From assembly GCA_029204225.1 (NCBI GenBank), contig CM055093.1:33181777-33245776 (forward strand): DNA of 64,000 nt. Direction: 5' to 3'. The translations under genes were made by a program, and so were the position numbers. This document shows positions 53,501 through 61,704 of the stretch, piece after piece. Under the pieces are notes generated by a model. That model had not been told where the DNA came from, did not search any database, and was given only the letters and a program-made list of their open reading frames with translations. The DNA is from Diphasiastrum complanatum (lineage: Eukaryota > Streptophyta > Lycopodiopsida > Lycopodiales > Lycopodiaceae). How positions within the stretch are numbered: position 1 is the stretch's first letter; each line of letters opens with the position of its first letter.

Positions 53501-56500
53501 GCTCTGTTTTAGGCTGGTAATGTTTTTCAATGCAGTGTATTTTCTTCTACTGAACGGTTGCCTGCTTGTTTTTGTTCGCAGGTTTGATCTCATGTTGACA
53601 CGATGCCGGTGCAGGGCCGAGGCCTTTCGGGCGAGGTTGAGCTTACTGAGGGGGATGTGGCTACACACCATGGCACGGGAGTCCGTAGATGGAGATGCTT
53701 GCATTGTGGTGGTCTCTTCACAATTACTTACCAGGGTTAGGGCTCACTTACTGAGGGTCAAAGGGCCGGGCATTGGGCATATCTGATTGCCCCAGGATTT
53801 CTGATGAGGAGAGAGTCTATTATGTACGGGCACGGTGGTGCATCACAGGTTTCCGGACAGGGACAGGGACATGGATAGGGATAGCAAGGACAGGGACAGG
53901 GAGCAGGAACAGCTACAGGTTCACAGGCAGGGCTCACAGGTAGGCATGCACGGCCTACTATGGGTGCAGAGCCTAGTACAACATGTTCTGGGCAGGGTTG
54001 AGGTACAATGCATGGTCCAGGCGGGGCCACTCCAGTTCCACCCTCAGCAGCAGGGCTTAGTTCAAAGGGGAGAGTGTCACATGAGCAGGTTGGATCAGCG
54101 GCAGCGGGTCCTTCTCGTCCCTCCTCTTCTTCGGTGGCAGATGCAGCACATGGTTCGACAGGTCCTCCCAAAGAGAGTGATACACCCACAAATCAGCCAT
54201 CCGGTTCGCGTGTTAGACCACGAGCGCTATGTACACAGGAGAGAGAGGTTAGGCCCAGACATCAGACCCTTGATCGATGCGGGTGGCAGAGAGAGCAGCA
54301 GGCTCGGTGCACTCGACTTGCTGGCCAGTTCTTTTACGAGTGCGACATTCCTTTTGCTGTTGCTGACACTTGGGTGTTCAGGGAGTTTTGCGCACAGATG
54401 GCAGCCGTGGATGCTACATGGATGCCTCCCAGACGAGAGGTATTGCGAGGCAGGATGTTTCGTCAGGAGGAGGAGACCATCACGCGGGAGCTGAGGTCCA
54501 TTCGCTCAGCTTGGCAGATGTAAGTACTTTGTTTCCATAAACGCATTGCATGCGTTTAGGGTTTACTCGTGGCGCAAACACATCTCAACTACCGTCTATA
54601 TTTTTTACTGGATGTCTGTGTTGTAGGTCACTTCTACGGCCATGTGCCTGGTCACTTTTGTTACCAGGAAGAGGCGTGTGTTGGCCCTATCCCGCACCTT
54701 CTCGCACCTAAACCTGAAGAAGCCAGCACCCACACGCTTTGCCTTTTACTTCTTGGTGCTAGAGCGATTAGTAGTAGTGAAGGACGCATTGCGGCGGATG
54801 GTTTCTAGCGAGGCCTTCCGAGAGTTCACGGACGTCCCACATTCGACCTTTTTCCAGTCCACTGTGTTCGGCGATGAGTTTTGGACACGTGTTGAGGAGA
54901 TTACTGGGATCCTTCTACCCATTTTCAGAGTGTTGCGCCTGGTAGACCATGAGGGGTGCACTCTCAGCCTCATTTACGAGTTCATGGACCGCATCGGCGA
55001 GGGGATTCTGACGTCAGCCTTGGACGAGCACAAATACGACTCTTCAGTGTCTAGTTTGTTGTTTCTCACTCAAGTATGATTCATTTCTTTTATGCTATGG
55101 TTACATGATTGTTGTAATTTGTCTATTGTAGGAGGCGCGAGATCTCACGTATCTGGGAGGCCAGATGGGACTACTTCCACCGATCCTTCCATGCCGTAGC
55201 TCACATATTGCACCCCTTGTGGCGCGAGACTCGGGATGCCTAAGTACTGTAGTAGTGACTGTAGTGTGCTCATTGCTAGTGTGTGAATTCGAGAGGACTT
55301 ACACGTGCCATGTTTTTTCTTCTGCCAACGGGTACGATTCTCACTAACATTGCATACCAGCTGCTGATTTTGAGCGCTACCACTTTCCTTTCGATGGAGA
55401 GCAGAGTCGGCGGAGGGAGGATATGCTGAGGCCTGTTACATGGGGCATCATCACAGTGGGTAGGGCCATCCCAGGGCGTAGGATCACAGCCACCTGACAC
55501 ACAGACACGCAGGGGTAGACGCAGGGGTGGGGGCAGGCATAGGGGGGCTAGAGGAGGGGAGAGAGGCAGAGGCAGAGGTAGAGGCAGGGGGAGGATCCCG
55601 AGCTAGAGCACGCAGTAGAGCTAGGGCCACACCACGGCATATGGCTCCCTCCAGTTCCGATTCATCTGCAGACCCTTGGGATCTACAGTCAGGCACAGAT
55701 TCAGATGATGGTTCCTACCATGACTCTGACGAGTCTTAGTTGTGTAGTTTTCATTACGTTCATAGAACATCAGTGTACCCCATTTTGGTGCCATGTGGCC
55801 CGATATTATATTATTATGATAGAAAAGTGAGAGAGAGAGAGAGAGTGAGAGAGCGAGAGAGAGAGGAGGGAGAATTTTGGGGCATCATGTTTTTTTATTA
55901 ATTTTTTATATTAAACACAGCAAAGCGTAAACCTGGGAGTTAATGCACCTAAACTAGACCATCCTGCACCCGAAACATTCGGCAAACTACACAGTAATCA
56001 TGCTCTTAATTAGAGCTTTCACCTAATACCCATATTGCCCAAAATAAAATCAAATTTAAAAAAAAAAACGTTTCTGGAAATTTTTTTGATATTTCAGAAA
56101 CACATTTCTGAACGCGTTTCAGAAACGCTGGGCATCTATGCCCTAGACATAGGATCAACATAAAAATGCTATGTACCTATATTGGTATGTAACAACTAAC
56201 CAAGGGTTACAACTCAATGTCAAGAATCAGATTGCTCAAGATGGAGCTATTGATGGATCAGCGATGCTCACTTGTCTCTCTAGGTGACATGTACATGGGA
56301 GAATTTGCCAAGAACTTATATGTAGGGGTAGGTCTCCAATGCCATTTATCATTTTACCTAGGAGAAGCAGATGGTGTGCACATGTGCTTTGCCAGGACAA
56401 TACTCTAAAATATACTTGAGCTAGTAATGCACTAGGGAAGGTATTCGTGAAAGGGGATGCTGATATATCTGTAGTGTTGATTGTTGCTCAAAGCTGCTGT

Positions 56501-58833
56501 TGTTGAGAGCTCCATGACTTGGGAGTAGTCCAGATAAGTTCCATGATTCGGTGATCATTAGTGAGGAAGCAATCCTTCCTGTTATGAGTGTGACTTGATT
56601 TTGGCATATTGATCTTGGTGGTCACGTGAATAACAGTACCTGCGAGGGTTAGCACTGAAAACGAAGGAGGGTGAGTACGAACAATCTGAAGTGTTTGAAG
56701 ACCATATTCATAGTTTTCAAATTTGTAAACATTTGCACACTTCTGCATTGGCTCAGAAGCTTGCTTGACCCTGATAGAGTGGTAGAAATTCTTTTCATTG
56801 GGTTCCTGCCTTCCTCATGAAAAGCACTAAGGTTGTGTATATTTCTTGCCAATTTTATTTTTATAATTATCCCATACTTCTTGGCTGGCATGTGAGAGAT
56901 TACGATGCTGCAGTCATGTTTTGGTGCCCCATGGTGTCCTTAGCTCTGTGAATGAAAAATGAATGACACACATGCGATTTCACCTAGCCATGGCAAATGG
57001 TTGAGCTGAAAAATGTTTATGGAGTAACATGCATGTGAGTGTTACTATGTAGTTTTTGTCAATTTTCTTGTCTAGTATCTTGATCATTCGAAATTTTTTA
57101 GAATAAATCTGATGCCTCTAATTCAAATCTACGCTCCACTGCATGCCTTTGTTTGAATCTAACCAAAGAGTTGAACTGGCATATGGCCAAAATCACATGT
57201 ACATTATGTTACGGATAATTGATTTCTTTAATCAAGCTCCTTACTGTGAACCTTCCTTGACTAGTGTAAGCTACTGCATATTTTTCAAGGCTTAAGAATC
57301 TTTACTTTACGGCCCATAAGAAAGCTGCTATGTGCTGCTTTTGTTTGATGCAACTGCCACTATCGTGTTTCAAATTTTGAATTCAGGTACACAGTGCGTA
57401 TTTGAGCCAGGGGACTCTTAAGAAGGCAACTCTCGAGGAGACATGGACGGCTTTGATTGCTCGTGTTGAAGCCGCTTTTTCAAACCATGTCAGTGAACCT
57501 TGTCTTTTCTGTTGGACTCCATTAACCCTTGGGCCTTTGCTGCATCTATTATTTTCTTTCTAGGATATGTTGTTGCTAACTCTTGCTTTCATATGTATTT
57601 TTAGCTTTTGTTGGTCTTTGCATCAGACACAAACAAAAGCAGTAATGGTCTTTTATCTTTGGGGTCACAATGCTTTGTCTCCTGAGATCCCTATATTGTA
57701 CAGTGGCTAGGGTCATGGATGACAGAATTTGATATTATGTTCCTTGTTCTAACACCTGTAGAGATATTCATAGTATAGAGGTCTATGAGCATACATCCAT
57801 AGTTGTGGGTATGATTACGATTCAAATTTCACTGGTTTCTATAACACTTTTTCTGCAAGTATTAATGGCATGTAGTGTCACACTGGTGCTATTACTTATT
57901 TGAGATGATAAATTTTCAATTTTGATTGCAGCATGTACTGAAGTATAAGCCGCTAGTGGAGCACTTTAGAATAGCTCTAAAGAAGAGCGATACTGGTTCT
58001 GTGAAAGTACCAGCTACAGTTTTGTCGTCCCTTGACACCAAAATCATCAGCTTGTGCCAAACTTTAGATGATAAATGTAAAAGAGACCCCACAAGAGTGG
58101 TAAGGCTGGTTTGCTGCGCTGCTAAGATGTCCTCATCTTTGAGATGTGATCAGGACGGGCTTTGGATTTGTAAAGTTGAACCTTTTTCTTTAGATGTCAA
58201 GGAAGTTTTGCTGGAAGAATCAGAATTGGAAGATGGCTCTATCCCACAAACTGAGGCTAAAAATGTCCAGTTTGAGGCAATATACATACCTTTTGCATTG
58301 GAGAAAATGGTTTCCATCATCCAAATTGTACTGGGGAGCAGCGATTATTTCCTGGATGTCGTGGCACATCAACTAGGTGTTAAAGATGGTGCGCATGTGT
58401 TAATTTCAAGGTTGGGCTTTGTAGTAACTGTGATGGAAATGAATATGCGTTTTTCTTTTCTTTGGTTCTACGATTCTTGAACCTGCTCAAGTTGAGTTGT
58501 TTGCTTTGGCAGATCTGTCACAAAGGCACCATCTGGCACCCGTTTGTACTGGTCTCTTCCTCAGCATCTTCAACCAGTTGCAGTTCCTCAAAGTGAAGCA
58601 GATTGCTTTGAGGTTGAAAAATCTGTAAAAGGTGTAATATTTCCTAAACCATTACAGTACACGTATTCAGAAAGAAGCCAGGATGAATATAAGCCCAAGT
58701 TAAAAAATGTCAGGGCAAGTAAATTGGTTGGCTATGATGTGTATGGAGATGCCATATTAGCTGCAATTGGATCATCATGGCAGTCTGAAGGGAAGCTTTC
58801 TAGCAGCAGCATCTCATTGGCTTCTTACTATAG
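35290..58833 (+). CDS. HEN1: HEN1 small-RNA 2'-O-methyltransferase, 3' partial, first four exons
   Basis: HEN1 methylates the 2'-OH of the 3' terminal nucleotide of miRNA and siRNA duplexes, protecting them from uridylation and decay. Exons: 35290-35577, 57387-57488, 57932-58410, 58513-58833. All introns are GT-AG, phases join cleanly and about 396 residues are encoded. Residues 1-96 form dsRBD1 ([10 protein letters not shown], then [15 protein letters not shown]), about 100-290 the La-like domain ([49 protein letters not shown]), and from about 290 the second dsRBD region ([20 protein letters not shown]). Arabidopsis HEN1 has about 940 residues, so the FKBP-like and methyltransferase domains lie past the window. 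Start: the ATG at 35290 precedes TTPKAKLH; the frame upstream has no other ATG. Intron 1 spans about 21.8 kb and is loaded with retroelements. A DRB protein was considered, but the La-like block and exon order fit HEN1. Confidence 0.92.
36424..36892 (-). repeat. Gypsy 3' LTR (left)
   Basis: 469 bp, TG...CA. It retains an ~18-bp segment near 36822-36840 that is absent from the partner LTR. Confidence 0.95.
37129..38084 (-). pseudogene. Gypsy integrase
   Basis: The core frame 38084-37743 has [36 protein letters not shown] and [10 protein letters not shown]. After a break, 37587-37129 carries [18 protein letters not shown] and a C-terminal domain ending [12 protein letters not shown]. Sequence between the two is frameshifted. 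Confidence 0.88.
38071..38517 (-). pseudogene. Gypsy RNase H end and integrase zinc region
   Basis: It reads [20 protein letters not shown], the RNase H C-terminus with its catalytic Asp region, then [20 protein letters not shown], a degraded HHCC integrase start. Confidence 0.85.
38569..39057 (-). pseudogene. Gypsy protease-RT linker
   Basis: [20 protein letters not shown] and [20 protein letters not shown] are the conserved pre-RT segment of gypsy pol. The frame ends at LRKGLE, where RT fingers should begin. The next recognisable piece is RNase H, so about 200 RT codons are deleted. Confidence 0.88.
39881..40331 (-). repeat. Gypsy 5' LTR (right)
   Basis: 451 bp, TG...CA. It is preceded on the left by CTCTGATACCAAA, the primer-binding site read on the minus strand. 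Confidence 0.95.
40613..40648. repeat. Perfect 16-bp-stem hairpin
   Basis: GTATGGATCATAGTTC, loop TCAG, GAACTATGATCCATAC. It stands in intron 1 just right of the gypsy element. Confidence 0.95.
41185..41930 (-). pseudogene. Copia C RT, truncated
   Basis: The minus strand encodes, with breaks, [40 protein letters not shown] and [12 protein letters not shown]. The frame ends in the RT thumb near 41185. Confidence 0.85.
42322..43113 (-). pseudogene. Copia C GAG-pre-integrase and integrase
   Basis: A 263-codon open frame: [59 protein letters not shown] and [20 protein letters not shown]. Zinc-site and DDE residues are in place. The domain continues in shifted frames to about 41926. Confidence 0.9.
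43117..43560 (-). pseudogene. Copia C protease
   Basis: [16 protein letters not shown] is the aspartic protease motif, followed by [18 protein letters not shown] and [20 protein letters not shown]. Upstream the frame runs into the inserted MITE. Confidence 0.88.
43555..43828. mobile_element. hAT-like MITE, GGTTCGAA-word type, inside copia C
   Basis: The left end CAAGGTTGCATCGAATTGCGG closely resembles CATAGTTGCAGCGAATTGCG at 10800. The right end is GGGGTGTAACCTTTG. Subterminal blocks repeat GGTTCGAA/TTCGAACC on both sides of an A/T-rich spacer. It splits the zinc-knuckle part of gag ([10 protein letters not shown]) from the protease segment. No clear 8-bp duplication was found. Confidence 0.65.
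43830..44570 (-). pseudogene. Copia C gag
   Basis: 44570-44046 reads [40 protein letters not shown] and [20 protein letters not shown], the UBN2-type gag. A broken zinc knuckle follows near 43900, where CSA-N-HEI-DC and [13 protein letters not shown] can be read across a frameshift. Confidence 0.85.
44709..44807 (-). other. Three PBS-like sites in the copia C leader
   Basis: TTTGATACCAC (44709), GCTCTGATATCATG (44773) and GCTCTGATATTATA (44794) are graded matches to the complement of the initiator-Met tRNA end. It is the same triplicated arrangement as in copia B. Confidence 0.6.
45354..45497 (+). repeat. TRIM LTR1 (5')
   Basis: 144 bp, near-identical to LTR2. It starts TTTTGGAATATC (TG lost) and ends TTTCTAACA, directly followed by the PBS. 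Confidence 0.92.
45396..45468 (+). other. tRNA-like sequence in LTR1
   Basis: 73 nt. It has the D arm GCTC-AGTGGTA-GAGC, A box TAGCTCAGTGG, B box GGTTCGAATCC, and T stem CTGGG/CCTAG. The acceptor stem AGGCGGA with TCTGTCC has the first pair mismatched. The discriminator base is A. Confidence 0.85.
45614..45757 (+). repeat. TRIM LTR2 (middle)
   Basis: 144 bp with intact TGTTGG...TAACA ends. It is preceded by the polypurine tract. After it comes TAATATCAGAGCC, a PBS with its first bases mutated. Confidence 0.93.
45656..45728 (+). other. tRNA-like sequence in LTR2 (best preserved)
   Basis: 73 nt with acceptor stem GGGCGGA/TCTGTCC paired over 7 bp (two G-U), a perfect D stem and a 5-bp T stem with TTCGAAT loop. 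The anticodon arm can be drawn as CCCAT-loop-GAGGG with an A-A mismatch and loop CCGGTAT. That gives a GGT triplet (Thr-like) but C instead of U at position 33. I therefore call it tRNA-like, isotype undecided, with intact pol III A and B boxes. Confidence 0.85.
45808..45881 (+). other. Unrelated segment in the TRIM second internal region
   Basis: After GCCATGGTTA the second internal copy diverges from the first. The new segment reads open as [20 protein letters not shown] before a stop, which is coding-like. It may be captured host sequence; its source is unknown. Confidence 0.4.
45882..45996 (+). repeat. TRIM LTR3 (5'-truncated)
   Basis: 115 bp. It starts inside the LTR at GAACTATCAAACAGGG and has the complete TTTCTAACA end, followed by the ATTAG target duplication. 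Confidence 0.9.
45895..45967 (+). other. tRNA-like sequence in LTR3
   Basis: 73 nt. The acceptor reads GGGCGAA and the D stem GCTT/GAGC, so it has two changes relative to LTR2. The B box and T arm are unchanged. Confidence 0.85.
46210..48100. other. HEN1 intron 1, no gene seen
   Basis: AT-rich. A short repeated phrase, AGTCAAGTAGTTGGA with variants, occurs three times near 47150-47220. Nothing else was recognised. Confidence 0.5.
48115..48275 (+). pseudogene. Old gypsy RT fragment
   Basis: [15 protein letters not shown] and, after a frameshift, [20 protein letters not shown] followed by [13 protein letters not shown] match the gypsy RT palm with its FLDD motif. Stops and frameshifts are present. 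Confidence 0.75.
48281..48448. repeat. 84-bp tandem duplication across a MITE junction
   Basis: Units starting AATCTCCTAGAATTGG (48281) and AATCTCGTAGAATTGG (48365) each include host flank, ATCTAGAT, and the first ~40 bp of the hAT-like MITE. Confidence 0.85.
48407..48608. mobile_element. hAT-like MITE, GGACGCG-word type, 8-bp target duplication
   Basis: About 202 bp, with GCGGACC...CGGATGCG words on the left, a T/A-rich centre and CGCGTCCGCGTCC words on the right. It ends GGACGTGCATGTCTG. ATCTAGAT at 48399-48406 and 48609-48616 is a perfect (self-palindromic) 8-bp duplication. Terminal inverted repeats are weak. Confidence 0.65.
49890..49945. mobile_element. Tiny hAT-like foldback, CCGGAACG-word type
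   Basis: CTTAGTTGCCCGTTCCGGAA starts it and CCGTTCCGGCAAC ends it, nearly all inverted repeat. It has the same start and vocabulary as the element at 9620. No target duplication was found. Confidence 0.55.
52105..52165 (+). pseudogene. Old gypsy integrase C-terminal fragment
   Basis: The frame [19 protein letters not shown] resembles the xYxLxLPxxxxxHxVFHVSxLK segment at the end of gypsy integrase. It is collinear with the RT fragment at 48.1 kb. Confidence 0.6.
53670..53805 (+). pseudogene. hAT BED zinc finger (frameshifted)
   Basis: [14 protein letters not shown] gives the CxxC pair. In a shifted frame [16 protein letters not shown] gives the His. A Cys (GATTGC, about 53786) follows in another shift. 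The spacing fits a BED finger that binds element ends, but the reading frame is broken. Confidence 0.6.
54008..54519 (+). pseudogene. hAT transposase exon with DUF659-like region
   Basis: After a Gln/Ser/Pro-rich stretch it reads [20 protein letters not shown], then [20 protein letters not shown], the conserved start of the DUF659 domain in plant hAT proteins. It ends AWQM at a GTAAGT donor. Confidence 0.8.
54640..55079 (+). pseudogene. hAT transposase C-terminal helical block
   Basis: [40 protein letters not shown] and [20 protein letters not shown] match the region after the catalytic core. It follows the DUF659 exon after only about 120 bp, so the middle third of the protein is missing. 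Confidence 0.82.
55130..55245 (+). pseudogene. hAT dimerisation segment
   Basis: The frame reads [20 protein letters not shown] followed by [13 protein letters not shown], like the RWDxxLHxxLHAAxYxLNP segment of hAT transposases. It ends in a stop; the join to the previous block is uncertain. Confidence 0.75.
55527..55739 (+). pseudogene. Probable hAT C-terminal acidic tail
   Basis: A low-complexity EAEAE/RARAR stretch precedes [20 protein letters not shown] and a GSYHDSDES end. hAT proteins often end in such Ser/Asp tails, so this is a contextual call. Confidence 0.45.
55828..55864. repeat. (GA)n tract in the hAT element
   Basis: GA units with TG and CG interruptions in the non-coding 3' part of the element. 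Confidence 0.85.
57387..57488 (+). CDS. HEN1: HEN1 exon 2
   Basis: A 34-codon exon with flanking ATTCAG acceptor and GTCAGT donor. It reads [20 protein letters not shown] and then [14 protein letters not shown], the helical linker into the La-like domain. Confidence 0.85.
57932..58410 (+). CDS. HEN1: HEN1 exon 3 (La-like domain)
   Basis: It starts [20 protein letters not shown] and ends [11 protein letters not shown](R), with the Arg codon split AG|A. The segment matches the La-motif-containing domain of plant HEN1, including [14 protein letters not shown]. Confidence 0.93.
58513..58833 (+). CDS. HEN1: HEN1 exon 4 (start of dsRBD2 region)
   Basis: After TTGGCAG it reads [17 protein letters not shown] and ends [11 protein letters not shown](R) at AG|GTATGT. 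It has no stop and joins exon 3 in phase. Confidence 0.92.
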
Positions 58834-58930
58834 GTATGTAGAAAAAATTTAATATTATTCATCAATCCAGTAGAAAGGTGTGTTGAAATGCATGCAGAAG
58901 AATACTCATCTTTTTGTTGAAAAGGTAAGT

Positions 58931-59165
58931 TCATTAGGTGGTACGTCTAATTTCAATTAGACCATTGAAAGTCACTCACACAAGATCAATCCACAATGCT
59001 GTATAAGATATTGCTATGTCGTTTAGTATACAATGTATCGGTTCATAAGGTGGTACGTAAGTTTTAAGTAGACCATTGGAAGTCACTCACAATGTATTAA
59101 GATCAATCCACAATGTACTGGCTGTATAAGATAGCATTATGTCATGTAGTATACAAGGTATTGAG
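58931..59165. repeat. Two-copy tandem duplication in HEN1 intron 4
   Basis: Copies at about 58931-59041 and 59042-59165 share GGTGGTACGT, AGACCATTG-AAGTCACTCAC, AAGATCAATCCACAATG and CTGTATAAGATA. Divergence is moderate. Confidence 0.8.
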
Positions 59166-59654
59166 ATTCAACTGAAAACTCCATTGTGATGGAAAGAGCA
59201 CACTGCTTCTTGGGGTATGTTCAGCATTGCCATCTCCTTACCGCTTTTGCTTTCTCAATAATAGCCAACACATGAAGTGTTTTTGCGAACTAGCTAGCTT
59301 CACACATGGTTCAAGTCTCTGAATGAGAAACCCTTTAAACGTGGTCCGTAGCAATAAAGCCCCTTACAAAGCCATTAATCTAGCCAGAAGGCATACTGCA
59401 TGTGCACAATATCATGTAGAGCTTACCCCTTTTTGATGTAAACAATGAACACTGACACCTAAGGACATCTTGTAACAGAAAAAGGTATAGCGAATGTATT
59501 GATGATCTTTGAGTCTCGTTTATAGTCTGATGGAATGATGAATTTTTGACGCCTGTTATTTGAAGCTCAGTTTTATGACCATCTTACCTTTTATGTAAGA
59601 TAATACTATCAAGATCTCTACACACAAGCAAGATGATCCTCTAGGTATCAGTCA

Positions 59655-59925
59655 TGTTAGAAATCAATGATAAACTTCATTGTTACTGTTTACGAGGTAC
59701 ATTAATGTTGACAGCTGTGACCAGTTGTCATTAACCGTAGGCTAGTCTATTAGTCTACTCGTAGGTTTTCTCTCTCTATCAGGGGTTCAAAGTTTATCTG
59801 TACATTTTACATTCTGTATGAGTTTCAGTGATAGTGTGATAGAGTGACAGTGCGTGTTCTTCTTCCGCCTTCTTGTGGTGATTGCTTATGGTGAATGCTT
59901 GATATTGCATATCTAATTCTTGACA
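59655..59925 (+). repeat. Copia D 5' LTR (inferred)
   Basis: TGTTAGAAATCAATG to CTAATTCTTGACA, ending directly at the PBS. The left end is chosen from TGTTA/TGACA symmetry; the partner LTR is out of the window. Confidence 0.6.
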
Positions 59926-60110
59926 TGGTATCAGAGCAGCGATAGTCCTGCGTGCCTGATCAGTGGATACAGCTTGTCGCAGGCTCCACAACGAAGTGAG
60001 AAAGTCCTTCACGGGAGGTGAAAGCTTGGAGAGATAAAAACGGCTGGAAGAAATCCTTCTTTGGTGTATTTTGCAGGTTTGGAGCTCAGAATCATCAGTG
60101 GGGAACGAAG

Positions 60111-60300
60111 ACACAGTCCCGGAGGCATCAGAAAGGCCAGGGCAACATCAAACAAGTTGAAAATCTGTTGAGTGGGGAGATTTTTACAATACTTCCTAGT
60201 TGTTGTGAAAAGCACAGTCCCGGAGGCATCCAAAAGACCAGGGCAGCATCAGACAGATTGAAAATCTGTTGAGATACTTCCTAGTTGTTGTGGAAAGTGC
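60111..60300. repeat. Leader repeat 1 of copia D
   Basis: Two ~100-bp units from CACAGTCCCGGAGGCATC at about 60112 and 60213, both containing TTGAAAATCTGTTGAG and ATACTTCCTAGTTGTTGTG. Confidence 0.85.
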
Positions 60301-60559
60301 TATTTGTGTGAGAGGTTTGCCAAGAAATCTCTCATTTGTCTGTTTGGAGTACCACAAATCACACTAGATAGTGTCTAGTACTATTATTCAGAGTTAGGAA
60401 GCTTCATACTTTTCACATTACTGATCTCTGTCTTTTGAACGATCACACATTTCGAAATCTTTGCAAAGAGGAGGCGGCGTAGCTGCCGCGCCGAAGTGGG
60501 GAATCTAGAATATTCTCTCTGCAAGTTCTTATATTCTCTCTACTTTTCATCTTGTCCGT

Positions 60560-60771
60560 ACCAATATCGGATCGACGCGCCAGAGGTAAAGAAAACCAAG
60601 AGCAGTCGTACATCCGCGCGTCATACCGATATCACATATCAATACCAATATCGGAGCGACACGCCAGAGGTAAAGAAACTCCAGAGCAGTTGTCCATCTG
60701 CGCATCATACCAATATCGGATCCACGCGCGCGAGCTAAAGAGAATCCCTAGTCGTGCACCCACGCGTCGTA
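60560..60771. repeat. Leader repeat 2 of copia D (three units)
   Basis: Units begin ACCAATATCGGA at 60560, 60644 and 60709. They share CGACGCGCCAGAGGTAAAGA and CATCCGCGCGTCATACC-like ends. Confidence 0.85.
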
Positions 60772-60849
60772 CCGATATCAGGTGTCCAACCAAAAATTTA
60801 CAGTTCTGTGGTGTGATAAATTTTGTGAACCAGACTCATCTATCCAGTA

Positions 60850-61581
60850 ATGGCAACTCTAAGCGAGAGTGTCCTTAATGAATCAAGCAAATTGGAAGGT
60901 GCCGACAACTATGCAGTTTGGAAATTCAAACTGAAGAACATTTTGATGGAAAAGGAGCTGTGGGAGATCGTGACAGGTGAAGAGACAAGGTCAGTGATTG
61001 AAGAAGATCAACGGGCATTTGATAGGAGAAAACGGAAAGCCCAGAATGTCATCAACTTATCAATTAGAGATGCAATTATTCCCTATATTTCAAATTCAGA
61101 AGGACCAAAAGAAGCGTGGGATACATTGAAGGCATTGTTTGAAACGACAAATACATCTCGAATACTATTTCTGAAGACGAAGCTGCATACATTGCGGATG
61201 GATGATGGTGCAACTATTGCCGATCACATACTGAAGATCAAAGAGATCTATGACCAATTAGCAGTAGTTGGAGAGCAAGTACAAGATCGTGAGATCGTGC
61301 AATTGACATTGAATAGTTTGAGTGAGTCACATCAGATGTTTGTGACGAGTATAGCCACAAGAGAAAATCTTCCAACCTATGAAGAACTAGGTGGATTGTT
61401 TTTGCAAGAAGAGCAACGTCAAGAGAACTTGAATCATCGTAACAGGAGCTATGATCAAGCTCTTGCAGTTAGAGGACGAGGTGGAAGATTTGGCCGTGGA
61501 AGGTATCAATCGAGAGGAGGAAACTCAAGCCGGGGATCATTTCAACAATTTCATGAGCAAGTCAATGATAGTTCGAATTGA
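60850..61581 (+). pseudogene. Copia D gag
   Basis: MATLSESVLNESSKLEGADN, LKNILMEKELWEIVTG and HTLRMDDGATIADHILKIKE are UBN2-type gag. An RGRGGRFGRGR stretch leads to TGA at 61579. In the same frame the zinc knuckle CRYCNKPGHWEREC follows at 61645-61686, so the stop is a lesion, not a domain end. Confidence 0.92.
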
Positions 61582-61704
61582 GGCAATTGGGATCAAGGCC
61601 GAGGTCAAGGACGCGGCTATTCAAGACAAAATAAACCTGGAAATTGTAGGTACTGCAACAAACCTGGCCACTGGGAGCGTGAATGCTTCAAGAAACAGAA
61701 GGAG

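Larger units (their letters stand above)
52711..56140 (+). mobile_element. BED-type hAT transposon with TIRs, transposase internally deleted
   Basis: Ends are CATAGATGCCCAG and CTGGGCATCTATG. The flanks TCCTAGAC (52703-52710) and CCCTAGAC (56141-56148) match at 7 of 8 bases. Subterminal blocks contain AGAAACGCGTTTC-like words. The inside encodes hAT transposase parts in order: BED zinc finger, N-terminal helical region, DUF659-like start, C-terminal helical block, dimerisation segment and acidic tail. The central catalytic region (WTD and CxxH parts) is not found. It lies in HEN1 intron 1, sense to the gene. Confidence 0.88.
35578..57386 (+). other. HEN1: HEN1 intron 1, 21.8 kb, filled with transposons
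   Basis: Defined by the exon 1 donor and exon 2 acceptor. It contains a gypsy element (36424-40331), copia C with nested TRIM and hAT-like MITE (41185-46209), old gypsy scraps (48115-52165), small hAT MITEs and the BED-hAT element (52711-56140). 35578-36423, 46210-48100 and 56141-57386 show nothing coding. Confidence 0.85.

Noticed and set aside
53835-54494. 219-codon + strand frame rich in Gln/Arg
   Set aside because: It is a shadow of the hAT transposase exon, whose conserved residues are in another frame.
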